From a virus, in IMG/VR virus record IMGVR_UViG_3300042898_002521, positions 23,549 through 87,548 of that record: a DNA stretch of 64,000 bases, one strand, 5' to 3'. The notes beneath the pieces are model-generated. The model searched no databases, was not told the DNA's origin, and saw only the letters and a program-made list of their open reading frames with translations. The position numbers were made by a program, and so were the translations under genes. Shown in pieces: positions 1 to 7,551 of this stretch; position 1 is the first letter of the stretch; each line of letters begins with the position of its first letter.

Positions 1-260
1 GTAGTGCGCTCAGATTTGGCATGACGTGCGTAACTAGTAGCTTCAGCTAAACCTGCATATCCAGCTTCCCTATCAGCTATGTCTTCTCTGATGTCAGACT
101 CATCCATTTGCATCATGTAACTGCTGGCTTGTTCATAAGCATTTGGGCGACGACCTGGATCGCTACCACGGTCTGGTGGAGTTAGGGACTCAGCGTGTTC
201 ATCTTGCCATTCAGATGTATGGCTAAAATCGTTAGGATTGTCGTTATCTCCGCGTGACAT
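1..260 (-). CDS. Small phage protein with PPDRG-RRPN motif (3' part missing)
   Basis: The reading frame starts with ATG at 260 and is still open at base 1, so only about 86 N-terminal residues are seen. Near residues 28-40 it carries PPDRGSDPGRRPN, a motif that recurs in the next two genes and, weakly, in the gene at 2172-2645. The rest is acidic and polar with no membrane segment. It follows the next gene directly. Function unknown; the shared motif suggests one family of related proteins. Confidence 0.7.
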   Translation of the reverse strand, partial: MSRGDNDNPNDFSHTSEWQDEHAESLTPPDRGSDPGRRPNAYEQASSYMMQMDESDIREDIADREAGYAGLAEATSYARHAKSERT

Positions 261-261
261 A

Positions 262-714
262 TTAGTACCCGCCCATATTAGGACGACGTGCCTCACTATT
301 ACCGCGGTCTGGTGGAACTACGGGCGTGTCATTAACATCATAACCATCGCGATCACGCGTTGCGTACAATGATTTTCCACCCAGTTTAGCCAAGTCGTCT
401 CCACTTATAGGATAACCTGGAATGTCTCGTTCGGCTTCTTTTTTTGTATAGCCCTTTTTTCCATACTTTAAAATAAAATCATGCTGTTGTTCTATGTGGT
501 CTGAGTACCGTTCTTTAACATCTTCTACACTAGAATGGGCTATAGAAGGGGTAATGGCTGGGCCAAAGTAAGGATGATAATCTTCTTGATGATCCTCTGG
601 ATTATCTAAAATAGCTACGTTTTCAGTAGGCTGTAAATTATTGTCGCGCAAATCTTTAACATTTTCGGCAGAAACAGCCCTGTCAAAAGTTGGTTTTTTT
701 GATTTCTTAGCCAT
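262..714 (-). CDS. Hypothetical protein, PPDRG-RRPN family, 150 aa
   Basis: A polar, charged protein that begins MAKKSK. It has PISGDDLAK near residue 102 and ends with PPDRGNSEARRPNMGGY. The neighbour at 717-1160 has the same layout (MAKKSK start, LD.PE segment, P[IV]SGDD[IL]AK, C-terminal PPDRG), so the two are probably duplicated copies. No catalytic motif is recognised. It is packed against its neighbours with only a few bases between, as in an operon. Function unknown. Confidence 0.75.
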   Translation of the reverse strand: MAKKSKKPTFDRAVSAENVKDLRDNNLQPTENVAILDNPEDHQEDYHPYFGPAITPSIAHSSVEDVKERYSDHIEQQHDFILKYGKKGYTKKEAERDIPGYPISGDDLAKLGGKSLYATRDRDGYDVNDTPVVPPDRGNSEARRPNMGGY

Positions 715-716
715 TG

Positions 717-1160
717 TTATACCTTTGAACGGCGTGCAGGGTCGCTGCCACGATCTGGTGGAGCTACTACATTTGCACGAATAGCAGATTTACTAGGGGT
801 TAACATGTTTGGGCGAATAGGATATCCGCCTTCATCTGCGTCATCATATGACCTGTACAGAGTGGTGTACCCCTCTTCATCGTCATAATTACCCCTTCTT
901 GGACTAGGGTCAAGTTCAGTTCGTGAGTTACGCATTTTTGCAATGTCGTCCCCACTTACGGGACCGCTAGGTGCGTCTTCAAATCTTGAGTTTACAAGAC
1001 GATCAACTGGTGCTTTATACCCATTTCGAGGGTGCTGTAAAAATTTTTCTGGTTCATCTAGTACAGCTTCGTCATCAATATGCACTGCTTTACCTAAAGT
1101 ATCGCGGGCCTTAGCGTGCTCTCGTGTAATAGCTTTACTAAATTTTGACTTTTTAGCCAT
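717..1160 (-). CDS. Hypothetical protein, PPDRG family paralogue, 147 aa
   Basis: The start at 1160 (MAKKSKFSK) is chosen because AGGAG lies just upstream; the longer frame to 1211 would overlap the preceding gene. The protein shares with 262-714 the MAKKSK start, an LDEPE segment, PVSGDDIAK and a C-terminal PPDRGSDPARR. It is hydrophilic with no membrane segment. The similarity is visible by eye, so I infer a tandem duplication. Function unknown. Confidence 0.75.
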   Translation of the reverse strand: MAKKSKFSKAITREHAKARDTLGKAVHIDDEAVLDEPEKFLQHPRNGYKAPVDRLVNSRFEDAPSGPVSGDDIAKMRNSRTELDPSPRRGNYDDEEGYTTLYRSYDDADEGGYPIRPNMLTPSKSAIRANVVAPPDRGSDPARRSKV

Positions 1161-1161
1161 A

Positions 1162-1368
1162 TTATGCTCCTGGGTTGACTTTTTGCGGTTCCTCGGAGTT
1201 AATAAAACCATAGTTCATGTAAGGATGCAAACCTGCGCGGTTAGCTACGACAGACTGGTCACCCATGCCAGCAGCGACTGTTGTATTTGGGCGACGCTTT
1301 CGGTATTTTCCATCGGTAGACCCTTCATTAAGCTCTGCATTAGGCGAGCGGCGATATGGTACGGTCAT
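1162..1368 (-). CDS. Hypothetical protein, 68 aa
   Basis: A short basic protein with RRPN at residues 25-28, reminiscent of the end of the PPDRG-RRPN motif of its neighbours. Its ATG overlaps the stop of the upstream gene by one base (TAATG), and its stop lies two bases before the next start, which supports translation as part of the operon. No known family recognised. Confidence 0.6.
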   Translation of the reverse strand: MTVPYRRSPNAELNEGSTDGKYRKRRPNTTVAAGMGDQSVVANRAGLHPYMNYGFINSEEPQKVNPGA

Positions 1369-1601
1369 TAGGACACCATTCCGTTCTTTACGTGGTTGTA
1401 AGACTTGCGATTACTGCACCCTGCACAATATTGATTATGCAATGCACGGTAGGGGTCTAAATTTAAACCGCATTCTATACAAGGCTTACTATTATTGTAG
1501 TACGTATTCTCAAGGTTTTTCTGGGTAACTAAGGAAACATCTGTGGCTCCCGCCATACCCTCGCCTGTAGCGTCTGTCATTATTCCTGGATCAATAGCCA
1601 T
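1368..1601 (-). CDS. Small zinc-ribbon-like protein, 77 aa
   Basis: Two CxxC pairs (CIEC near residue 40 and CAGC near 58) are spaced as in a treble-clef or zinc-ribbon fold, so a structural zinc is expected. The N-terminal 30 residues are Gly/Ala-rich and polar. Both ends overlap neighbouring genes by one base. It is one of many CxxC microproteins in this genome; its partner is unknown. Confidence 0.65.
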   Translation of the reverse strand: MAIDPGIMTDATGEGMAGATDVSLVTQKNLENTYYNNSKPCIECGLNLDPYRALHNQYCAGCSNRKSYNHVKNGMVS

Positions 1602-1948
1602 TAGACTCCGCCTCCTAAAGTATTTCGTGAGCTTGGTTCAGCCTGGGCCGCTGGCTTAGCTGTGTCCACACGCTCGGTCATTGGAACATTCAAGTCTATC
1701 ATGTCATCTATCCCGTACTCACGGGTTTCGTAACCAAATCGTGGGGGAAATAATTGAATCTGCGGCAGGTTAGGACGAACGTACTGTTGGATGTCTTCGC
1801 TGGACATCTGAAGGGACGCCAGGGCCTGTGACAAGTTTTGCTCTTGGTTGCTAGCAAAAGGACCAATGTACGCCTGTGGAGGATACGCAGCCTCTGGTGG
1901 GGCAATCCACGGCCTATTAGAATAGACACCGCTAGTTAAATTAGGCAT
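1601..1948 (-). CDS. Hypothetical protein, 115 aa
   Basis: Proline-rich N-terminal third (PPEAAYPPQAYIGPF) followed by a probable helix around residues 35-58 and an acidic stretch. No family recognised. The start overlaps the stop of the gene at 1948-2172 by one base. It could be a minor virion or scaffold-associated protein, but nothing in the sequence proves this. Confidence 0.6.
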   Translation of the reverse strand: MPNLTSGVYSNRPWIAPPEAAYPPQAYIGPFASNQEQNLSQALASLQMSSEDIQQYVRPNLPQIQLFPPRFGYETREYGIDDMIDLNVPMTERVDTAKPAAQAEPSSRNTLGGGV

Positions 1949-2172
1949 TATTTACCCCTTTTAAGACATGTGTCACTGTGTGTTTCTAAAGTACCGACGC
2001 AATCTCTGCAAGGCATGTCCGCAAACATACTACGGGAAACTTTATAATAAGGGTATTCTCCAACCATGTTTTCTGGTTTGGATGCTTCCGCAGCAGCTCG
2101 CATGGTGGCTCCATGTTGTTGTTCTGGGGTAAACCCCTTAGCATCAAGAAAATCTTTTTTGTTTCTTGGCAT
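1948..2172 (-). CDS. Hypothetical protein with C-terminal CxxC, 74 aa
   Basis: A small charged protein whose C-terminal part has CRDC (near residue 55) and a further cysteine and histidine (ETHSDTC), together a possible zinc site. Start and stop each overlap a neighbour by one base, which indicates coupled translation. Function unknown. Confidence 0.6.
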   Translation of the reverse strand: MPRNKKDFLDAKGFTPEQQHGATMRAAAEASKPENMVGEYPYYKVSRSMFADMPCRDCVGTLETHSDTCLKRGK

Positions 2173-2645
2173 TATTGGTATTCCTTAGGATAAACTTCTT
2201 TAACTTTTTTCAAGTGTTCTTCATGGGCTTGAATAAACTTCTTTGGGTCCATATCAACTGGGCCCATAACGTTGGGGTCAGGGTGACTAATGTTAGTAAC
2301 GTCTAATGTTCCGTGCTTAGCATGGGTATGGTCAATATAAATGCCGCCACTCCATGTTGATTTCCAAGGGCCACTTGAATGCTCAACATAAGGTGAGTTA
2401 TCTTCATCAGTTTTAACCATATGAGGTGGAAACGATCTCATTTTGTACAAATTATGCGCATCTACAGCGGCTCTAAACCCGCCCTTTTCCCCCGTCATTG
2501 CCATTTCTAAACCTTCAAACAAGTGTTCACCAATGGCACGCCCCTGCATTTCACGAGATTCACGTTGACTAATGCCAAAATCTTCAGGGTTAAGATTAGG
2601 AGTACGGCGTGGGTCAGACCCTTTATCTGAAGGGGTTTCGTTCAT
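2172..2645 (-). CDS. Hypothetical protein, 157 aa
   Basis: The start at 2645 (MNETPSDKGSDP) is preferred over the longer frame because GGAG precedes it and it abuts the stop of the upstream gene. The N-terminus has DKGSDPRRTPN, a diverged form of the PPDRGSDP..RRPN motif of the genes at 1-1160. The middle and C-terminal parts have aromatic/His-rich segments (SGGIYIDHTHAKHG). No family recognised; possibly a virion protein. Confidence 0.65.
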   Translation of the reverse strand: MNETPSDKGSDPRRTPNLNPEDFGISQRESREMQGRAIGEHLFEGLEMAMTGEKGGFRAAVDAHNLYKMRSFPPHMVKTDEDNSPYVEHSSGPWKSTWSGGIYIDHTHAKHGTLDVTNISHPDPNVMGPVDMDPKKFIQAHEEHLKKVKEVYPKEYQ

Positions 2646-2646
2646 G

Positions 2647-3186
2647 TTATCTCCAGCTTGGGCGCATGTTACGAAGCTGGGATGCCCGCTTTTGGTCAAT
2701 GTTGTAGGGGGAATCGCTACGTACGTCAGGGCCAGCCTTGCCATCATTTGGAAGGTGAGGGGCTGGAACAAGTTTTTGGTTCTCAACGTGACGAGGCACC
2801 ATGTAGGTACTGCCATCAAACTTAGCTTTCATTTGACGCTTAACCCCACGGGCTGGGTCTAATTCAGTTGGGTAGTAGTAATCAGACGGGTCAATGCGCT
2901 CACCACGGTGAACGCCTCTTTGATAACCGCGCTGACCGAGGCGTTGCTTCATGCTATTCAGAACTGTGTCTGAAGTGCTAGAAGGACGACCTCGGTCATC
3001 ACGGCGGGAACGAATAGTTCCTAAATAGCCATCAGGGTATTCAGCAGATGGAACCCTACCTACACCAAGGCGCAAGAAATCAAGCTCTCCGCGAGCTACG
3101 GGTACGCCACCGCCACCATATGTGGTGTTAGTGCCGTATAGACCGTTGGCGCCTAGATTTTGAATGTTCTGGTGGGCTTGAGGCAT
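2647..3186 (-). CDS. Hypothetical protein, 179 aa
   Basis: Basic, Gly/Arg/Tyr-rich protein with no membrane segment and many RxxR-like stretches (SRRDDRGRP, QRGYQRGVHRGER). The ATG at 3186 has AGGG very close upstream, so the exact start is less certain. Genome position next to other small unknown proteins gives no clear clue. Nucleic-acid or virion binding is possible from the charge, but this is only inference. Confidence 0.6.
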   Translation of the reverse strand: MPQAHQNIQNLGANGLYGTNTTYGGGGVPVARGELDFLRLGVGRVPSAEYPDGYLGTIRSRRDDRGRPSSTSDTVLNSMKQRLGQRGYQRGVHRGERIDPSDYYYPTELDPARGVKRQMKAKFDGSTYMVPRHVENQKLVPAPHLPNDGKAGPDVRSDSPYNIDQKRASQLRNMRPSWR

Positions 3187-3206
3187 ACCCTAATTTTACG
3201 GGTAAA

Positions 3207-4235
3207 TTACCTTGCTGTTGACCTAAACTCAGTACCTGCGTAAACTGCCCAGCCATCCATGATATGAATATTTTCAATACTAAAATCGTTGGCACCTTTA
3301 AAGTCGCCTGCTGATTTGTACCAAACTAGACCCATACCTTGTTGCCAGTCTTCGTACTGTAATACTGGGCGTTCATCAGCTTTAATCCCGCCTTTAACGG
3401 AAGGAACTGCGCCATCAATACGGCATAAGCAACCTGGGCTATACGCACCGTTTTGAACAGGACCTGCAAGTGTATCGTGAGTCTTGTAATGCAAATCCAT
3501 GCGGTGTGAATGACCGTAAACAGTAGTGTACATAGGCTCTTTACTTACGTACTTTGCCGCTGTAGAACCGTTAGAGTTGGCGGTCACGCCGTGGCGTGCT
3601 ACAAGACGATCGTTAATCCAAAACTTATCTGCTGGATACCCGTCTACATAGGTTACGCCAATATCGTCAAACCTAAGCAAATGAGGAATACTCATAACGG
3701 GAGTATCACTACCAATTTGTTTCATACGTGAACTAGCCATTGCGTTTAAGCCCACGTATCTTACAAGACGGCAATCATGGTTTCCTTCAATAAACACAAT
3801 TTCTGCGTCAGGGGAGATTGCTCTTTGACCAGCAATGTAATCATGACCAGCTTTTAAGGACTCATTAACAGTGTTAAAAAATGCATTTTCTTGAGCATAC
3901 TTACCAAACATAGGTAGGTCAATAGTATCTCCAAGATTAATAATTTGATCAATTCCGTATTCTTCTTCTAAAGTAGCCGTTACTTGCATGGCAACATTAA
4001 TAGCATTTATATCGTGGAATGGGTCTAAAGAACCGTCTTCATAACGACGGTATCCAATTTGGGTATCTGGCAATAGAACTGCCAATTTCCAATCGGTTTT
4101 GCCTTTTTTATTTTTAGTCTTTGTGGTTTTAGGCAATTTAGCGGCATTTACTGGTTTGAGAGTTGTTGACTCATCTACTTGTGGCTCGTTTAACGCAGCC
4201 ATAATGATGTCGATAAACTCTATTGTGTTTGACAT
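3207..4235 (-). CDS. Calcineurin-like metallophosphoesterase, 342 aa
   Basis: The conserved blocks of the family appear in order: DTQ at 57-59, GDTID at 102-106, GNHDC at 151-155, RHG at 214-216 and GHSHR at 241-245. These supply the Asp, Asn and His ligands of a two-metal centre that hydrolyses phosphoesters. Family members include nucleases of the SbcD/Mre11 type, cyclic nucleotide and protein phosphatases; no SbcC-like partner gene is adjacent, so the substrate cannot be stated. The start at 4235 follows an AGGGG site and overlaps the upstream gene by 16 bases. A Lys-rich linker (about 35-50) precedes the domain. Confidence 0.88.
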   Translation of the reverse strand: MSNTIEFIDIIMAALNEPQVDESTTLKPVNAAKLPKTTKTKNKKGKTDWKLAVLLPDTQIGYRRYEDGSLDPFHDINAINVAMQVTATLEEEYGIDQIINLGDTIDLPMFGKYAQENAFFNTVNESLKAGHDYIAGQRAISPDAEIVFIEGNHDCRLVRYVGLNAMASSRMKQIGSDTPVMSIPHLLRFDDIGVTYVDGYPADKFWINDRLVARHGVTANSNGSTAAKYVSKEPMYTTVYGHSHRMDLHYKTHDTLAGPVQNGAYSPGCLCRIDGAVPSVKGGIKADERPVLQYEDWQQGMGLVWYKSAGDFKGANDFSIENIHIMDGWAVYAGTEFRSTAR

Positions 4236-4456
4236 TTACAGTCCCCTCGCACATGCGATTTAAAAGTGGTTGATTTGAATGGAAGGTCGGTTAAGGTAGT
4301 CATAGAACGGTATAAATTAGCTACATTGATTGATTTTTTTTGCATTAATAAAGCAAAACCTTCTTGGTCTGATTTACTTTGTTGATGTAACCAAGCGCCA
4401 AAACTACACTTAGCATCTGCATCATTTAAATGCTGTTTAATAATTTCACTAAACAC
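4220..4456 (-). CDS. Small putative DNA-binding protein, 78 aa
   Basis: Starts with GTG at 4456 behind a very strong AAGGAGG site. The pattern of two helices followed by INVANLYRSM and a C-terminal FKSHVRGDCKC resembles the small helix-turn-helix proteins common in actinophages, in which the tail is H/R-x-x-G-x-C-x-C. DNA binding is therefore inferred rather than proven. It overlaps the phosphoesterase gene. Confidence 0.55.
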   Translation of the reverse strand: MFSEIIKQHLNDADAKCSFGAWLHQQSKSDQEGFALLMQKKSINVANLYRSMTTLTDLPFKSTTFKSHVRGDCKCQTQ

Positions 4457-4504
4457 GATTCCTCCTTGGAATTTCGTTGCCCATTCAGACTAGCATACAC
4501 ATAA

Positions 4505-4545
4505 ATCTAAAAACAACAAAACCCCAACTGAAAATTCAGTTGGGG
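4505..4545 (-). terminator. Rho-independent terminator
   Basis: CCCCAACTGA (4522-4531) and TCAGTTGGGG (4536-4545) form a 10-bp stem with a 4-base loop. On the minus strand it is followed by a T-rich run (TTTGTTGTTTTT). It lies 37 bases after the stop of the gene at 4582-4911, where a transcript end is expected. Confidence 0.85.
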
Positions 4546-4581
4546 CGTGTCGAAAGTCCACCGTAGTCCACGGTAGTCTAT

Positions 4582-4911
4582 TTAGTTAGTGCTGTACATT
4601 CCTGCAAGGAAATTAGGTGCGCTTCGGTTGATAGCATGCTGGAACAAACGTCCGTTAGCCTGCGTCATACCAGCTTCTGGAGCAGTGTGAGCTTCAAAGC
4701 CGACCTGTATGCCGTAGCATGCGCCACAACGCTCTTTTGGAGCAAATACATAGGCAGGACCTGCTGGAGACAAAGCTGGGTTTACAGATTTGCTGTGTCC
4801 CTTAGGCATTAGCATTGTGTTCTTTGATGGCGCACCTGATGCGTTCACAACAGCGCCAGCGCCCATAGGGGCTGAACCGTCTGCTGGAACAGGGGCAATA
4901 TTTTTAGCCAT
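4582..4911 (-). CDS. Hypothetical protein, 109 aa
   Basis: Gly/Ala/Pro-rich N-terminal half, a CGAC pair near residue 62 and a C-terminal part ending in NFLAGMYSTN. It has a good AAGAGG site and is followed by a strong terminator, so it may be strongly expressed; a small structural protein is possible. No family recognised. Confidence 0.6.
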   Translation of the reverse strand: MAKNIAPVPADGSAPMGAGAVVNASGAPSKNTMLMPKGHSKSVNPALSPAGPAYVFAPKERCGACYGIQVGFEAHTAPEAGMTQANGRLFQHAINRSAPNFLAGMYSTN

Positions 4912-4976
4912 TTAAACCTCTTTAAGAGTGGGATATCCTTATTAAAGGATAAAGGGGTTTTCTTTAATAGTCAGGC

Positions 4977-5255
4977 TTAATCAGAAGTGATTGTAAAAAC
5001 AATAGCTGAAATATCGCCATCATGACTTGTAATAGTGGAAAACCCTGGAATGCACTTAAGGTCTAAACCTCTAGGAGCTGTGTAACCGCGTGCAATGGCA
5101 ATAGCTTTAACAGCCTGGTTAACCGCGCCTGCGCCAACGGCACGAAGCTTGCAAGAATGATTTTCATAAATACTGTGGGCAATAGCCGCAGCCACTGACT
5201 GGGGGTTAGACCCAGCGCCAACTTTTAAAATTTGCTCGTCTTGTATTTCAGACAT
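4977..5255 (-). CDS. SpoVS-like (stage V sporulation protein S family) protein, 92 aa
   Basis: The body matches the compact SpoVS family: LKVGAGSNPQSVAAAIAH near the N-terminus, the hallmark AVGAGAVNQAVKAIAIARG in the middle and PRGLDLKCIPGF then an IVF strand at the end. SpoVS is a small Alba-like alpha/beta protein of Gram-positive bacteria that controls development; its biochemical role is poorly known. Length (92 aa) is close to the usual 86. It sits alone between short gaps, upstream of a gene with a terminator. In a phage it may modulate host gene expression, which is inference. Confidence 0.85.
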   Translation of the reverse strand: MSEIQDEQILKVGAGSNPQSVAAAIAHSIYENHSCKLRAVGAGAVNQAVKAIAIARGYTAPRGLDLKCIPGFSTITSHDGDISAIVFTITSD

Positions 5256-5313
5256 TTTGTACCTCGTATTGTAATAGTGTTTTTATCAATTATGAGGTAT
5301 TACACCCGCATTT

Positions 5314-5856
5314 TCAGGGTGAAGTTAACTTATCGTACACTTCTTTTTCATATTCAAAATCATGCTTATTCATTACAATACGAGCTAATCCATAGGAATC
5401 TGCTGCGTTATCGTCAGTAAAATCAACATCCCATTTTTTGTAAACCGCTAGTAACATCTGGCTTTTACTTATTCCTGTGCCTTTTCCAGTCACGTATTTC
5501 TTTAGGCTAGTTGGAGGTACCACTAAAGGGAACCGCGCTTGGGGAACCGCTGGGTACAAGTCATACATTAGTAACCTAAGCATTCCACCTAATTCACCTG
5601 CCATGTTAGCCATCTGTGATCCAAATGCATAGCCTTCCATGCAAGTTTTTTGCACATCATAACTAGATAAAAAATCTTCAGTATAGTTACGCAAGTTTGA
5701 AAGTCTTTCTACACCAGTTCCCTCTGGCTTATACACCTCAGTGTAATAGTTAAGATTTTTATCAATAGCGGTTATAGCAAACCCGCTATACGACTGGTCA
5801 ATACCTACGGCTACTGCTCCTCGCAGGTTTGGCTTACCAAAAATTTTCTTAGCCAC
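5314..5856 (-). CDS. RuvC-like Holliday junction resolvase, 180 aa
   Basis: RNase H-fold resolvase: GIDQSYSGFA supplies the first Asp (20), CMEGYAFGS the Glu (74) and DDNAADSYGLA the C-terminal Asp cluster (148-153). Such enzymes cut four-way junctions formed in recombination or before packaging. Starts with GTG at 5856 overlapping the stop of the upstream zinc-finger gene (TAGTG), so translation is probably coupled; the local ribosome site is weak. It belongs to the recombination cluster at 5314-9230. Confidence 0.85.
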   Translation of the reverse strand: MAKKIFGKPNLRGAVAVGIDQSYSGFAITAIDKNLNYYTEVYKPEGTGVERLSNLRNYTEDFLSSYDVQKTCMEGYAFGSQMANMAGELGGMLRLLMYDLYPAVPQARFPLVVPPTSLKKYVTGKGTGISKSQMLLAVYKKWDVDFTDDNAADSYGLARIVMNKHDFEYEKEVYDKLTSP

Positions 5857-5957
5857 TACTTTTTGTGCTTTTCTTTAATGTGAGCTATAAGGTCTAGAAC
5901 CTCAACAAACGTGGACTCACAATAAGAACAACGGTGTTCTTGGTTATACATTCGCAT
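5856..5957 (-). CDS. C2H2 zinc-finger microprotein, 33 aa
   Basis: A tiny frame translating to CSYC, a hydrophobic core and HIKEKH, i.e. C-x2-C-x12-H-x4-H, a classical single C2H2 finger in almost the whole protein. GAGG five bases before the ATG at 5957 supports that start; an in-frame ATG at 5981 overlapping the upstream stop would add eight residues. Its stop overlaps the GTG of the resolvase gene. DNA or protein binding is inferred from the finger. Confidence 0.7.
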   Translation of the reverse strand: MRMYNQEHRCSYCESTFVEVLDLIAHIKEKHKK

Positions 5958-5980
5958 CATATCCTCAGTTTTATTGCACA

Positions 5981-6469
5981 TTAGGTTGTAAACTTACTGG
6001 CTCTGTTAGTAAAGCTGGAAGATGTGCGGCGAGTAAGATCACGGCTAATAAACGCACAGTCGCGTTCTACGTTAGCGTGCATCATTTCCATACCTTTGCG
6101 GTACGCATTGGCCTCTGTGTGTGCTTGAGCTAGTTTAAATACGTTAGGATCAGCCATAACTTTAGCCTTAATAGCTGAGACAGTCATTTTAGGTTGAGTA
6201 TAGTCTTCCATGGCAGAAGCCTCAGCGTAGTCCAACCGTTTCTTAGCGTTGACTTCATCAATTTGTGCGCACGCCATTTGAGCAGTAATAAAAGACAAGA
6301 AAGCGTTGTATTCTTGAAATAGTCTCATAGCACCCAAATCATCTAAGTCTGTAATATCAGACGGCATTATTGGGTTGATACCAGTAAACTCTGAATCAAA
6401 AGTAAATCCTTGAGCACGAATTGTATCAATAGTACGTTGGCTTTCCTCAGCCCTAAGTTTAATTGACAT
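5981..6469 (-). CDS. Candidate UvsY-like recombination mediator, 162 aa
   Basis: Start at 6469 (MSIKLRAEES) has GAGGTG upstream; the longer frame to 6538 does not. The protein is almost all helical, with a charged helix KRLDYAEASAMEDY followed by KMTVSAIKAKVMADPNVFKLAQAHTEA... and a C-terminal helix. This order (acidic/basic long helix, short conserved 'K-x-V-x-x-D-x-x-V-x-K' block, closing helices) recalls T4 UvsY, and the gene lies between a Cas4-like nuclease and a resolvase, close to recA. Function is inference from layout and context. Confidence 0.6.
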   Translation of the reverse strand: MSIKLRAEESQRTIDTIRAQGFTFDSEFTGINPIMPSDITDLDDLGAMRLFQEYNAFLSFITAQMACAQIDEVNAKKRLDYAEASAMEDYTQPKMTVSAIKAKVMADPNVFKLAQAHTEANAYRKGMEMMHANVERDCAFISRDLTRRTSSSFTNRASKFTT

Positions 6470-7334
6470 TAAACACCTCACATTTAGAACAGCTACCTGT
6501 TGGAGATATATTACACCCAGGAGGCTGTTGTTTGTCAATTGCAGCCATAATCATGGTAGCGGCTTCAAACAAAGGTGTTACCCCAAAATCACTTTTAGGA
6601 ATAATAAATTCTTTAACTTCTTGATTAGGTTTAGCTTCGTAAATAAATACAGCTTCTTTAGGGTAGTTAGTTGGGTCCATAAGTTCCAGTAGTTTCATGT
6701 AAACCTGAGCTTGCATGATATGAGTATAAAACGGAGACTTTAAATTAGACCATGCTTTTTTAAAATCTTCTCCCTGTTCTTGCCAACCCATTCGGTCTTC
6801 CCAAGCAAATGTACCTTCACCTACGGACTTAATCTCAAGCAATAAGTCATCCCCAAAATCTTTAAGCCAACCGTCAGCATGACCTGAGATACCATGCGCT
6901 GGACTGGACACAGGAACTTCGTTGTATACCACTGGCCCACAACCGTCAATGTGAGGTTCCATTTCAGCCGATAAGCCCCACTCTTTAAGTCCGCAATTTA
7001 AACATTTCCATTGACCATACAGCTTACCCATATCTCTAAACCAGTTTTGCCAACGAGCATGGATGCGATGACCCTCTTCAAAAGTAAGATGAGTCTTCAT
7101 GCTGGAACGGTATTTAGGAGGAGCAGGCTCCGCGCCCTGTAAGTGGTAGTACTCAGCTCGGTGGCACCAGTCAGGCTTAATCATAGCCGAAGGGTGAATT
7201 ACATCAGTAGCACGGCTCTTGTCAGCTGGTCGTGCAAGAATCCAACGCTCTACAGAACCAACAACTCTAGTTTGTTTTTTCCCAACGTCTACCAATTTTT
7301 TAAGAGTACCTAATGGGCGGGTGATTTGGGTCAT
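6459..7334 (-). CDS. Cas4-like PD-(D/E)XK exonuclease, 291 aa
   Basis: Start at 7334 is chosen for its AAGGA site; the frame extends to 7367 without one. Nuclease motifs: E139, GHADG with D154, LEIKS with E167 and K169, and a QAQVY helix (208-212). One cysteine before the core (C57) and three at the C-terminus (C274, C282, C285) are placed as the four ligands of the iron-sulphur cluster in Cas4/AddB-type nucleases; a CLNC pair at 111-114 may bind zinc. It should resect DNA ends for RecA-type recombination. Confidence 0.82.
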   Translation of the reverse strand: MTQITRPLGTLKKLVDVGKKQTRVVGSVERWILARPADKSRATDVIHPSAMIKPDWCHRAEYYHLQGAEPAPPKYRSSMKTHLTFEEGHRIHARWQNWFRDMGKLYGQWKCLNCGLKEWGLSAEMEPHIDGCGPVVYNEVPVSSPAHGISGHADGWLKDFGDDLLLEIKSVGEGTFAWEDRMGWQEQGEDFKKAWSNLKSPFYTHIMQAQVYMKLLELMDPTNYPKEAVFIYEAKPNQEVKEFIIPKSDFGVTPLFEAATMIMAAIDKQQPPGCNISPTGSCSKCEVFNVN

Positions 7335-7551
7335 GTGGGTCCTTCTTATTTGGTTTATGGTAGTCATTGCAAGAATGCCAATCGTACTTAGTTACATTCT
7401 TACCACACATTGGACAAGAAATCCAACCTTTGCGTGGAGAGTCTGTAGCTTTGCGTTGATAATCTGTATTTGATTTTGCAACTATGCATTTGTGCGTCTC
7501 TCCACGCCACCATACACTACAGTCAGGACATTTAAAAGGATCATACGTCAT
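7300..7551 (-). CDS. Double zinc-finger small protein, 83 aa
   Basis: N-terminal CPDC with HKC, then CPMCGK with WHSC: two CxxC...[HC]x[HC] sites, each likely to bind zinc. The C-terminus is His/Pro/Asp-rich. The ATG at 7551 overlaps the stop of the WhiB gene and its own end overlaps the nuclease start by 35 bases. Probably a nucleic-acid or protein adaptor; partner unknown. Confidence 0.65.
   Translation of the reverse strand: MTYDPFKCPDCSVWWRGETHKCIVAKSNTDYQRKATDSPRKGWISCPMCGKNVTKYDWHSCNDYHKPNKKDPHDPNHPPIRYS

Noticed and set aside
943-1371. 142-residue frame on the plus strand
   Set aside because: Opposes two minus-strand genes with ribosome sites and shared motifs; composition is that of a shadow frame (Ser/Cys/Arg-rich).
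4977-5310. Inverted TACCTC...GAGGTA upstream of the SpoVS-like gene as operator
   Set aside because: Only six bases per arm, imperfect beyond that, with a large gap; could be chance in an AT-rich gap.
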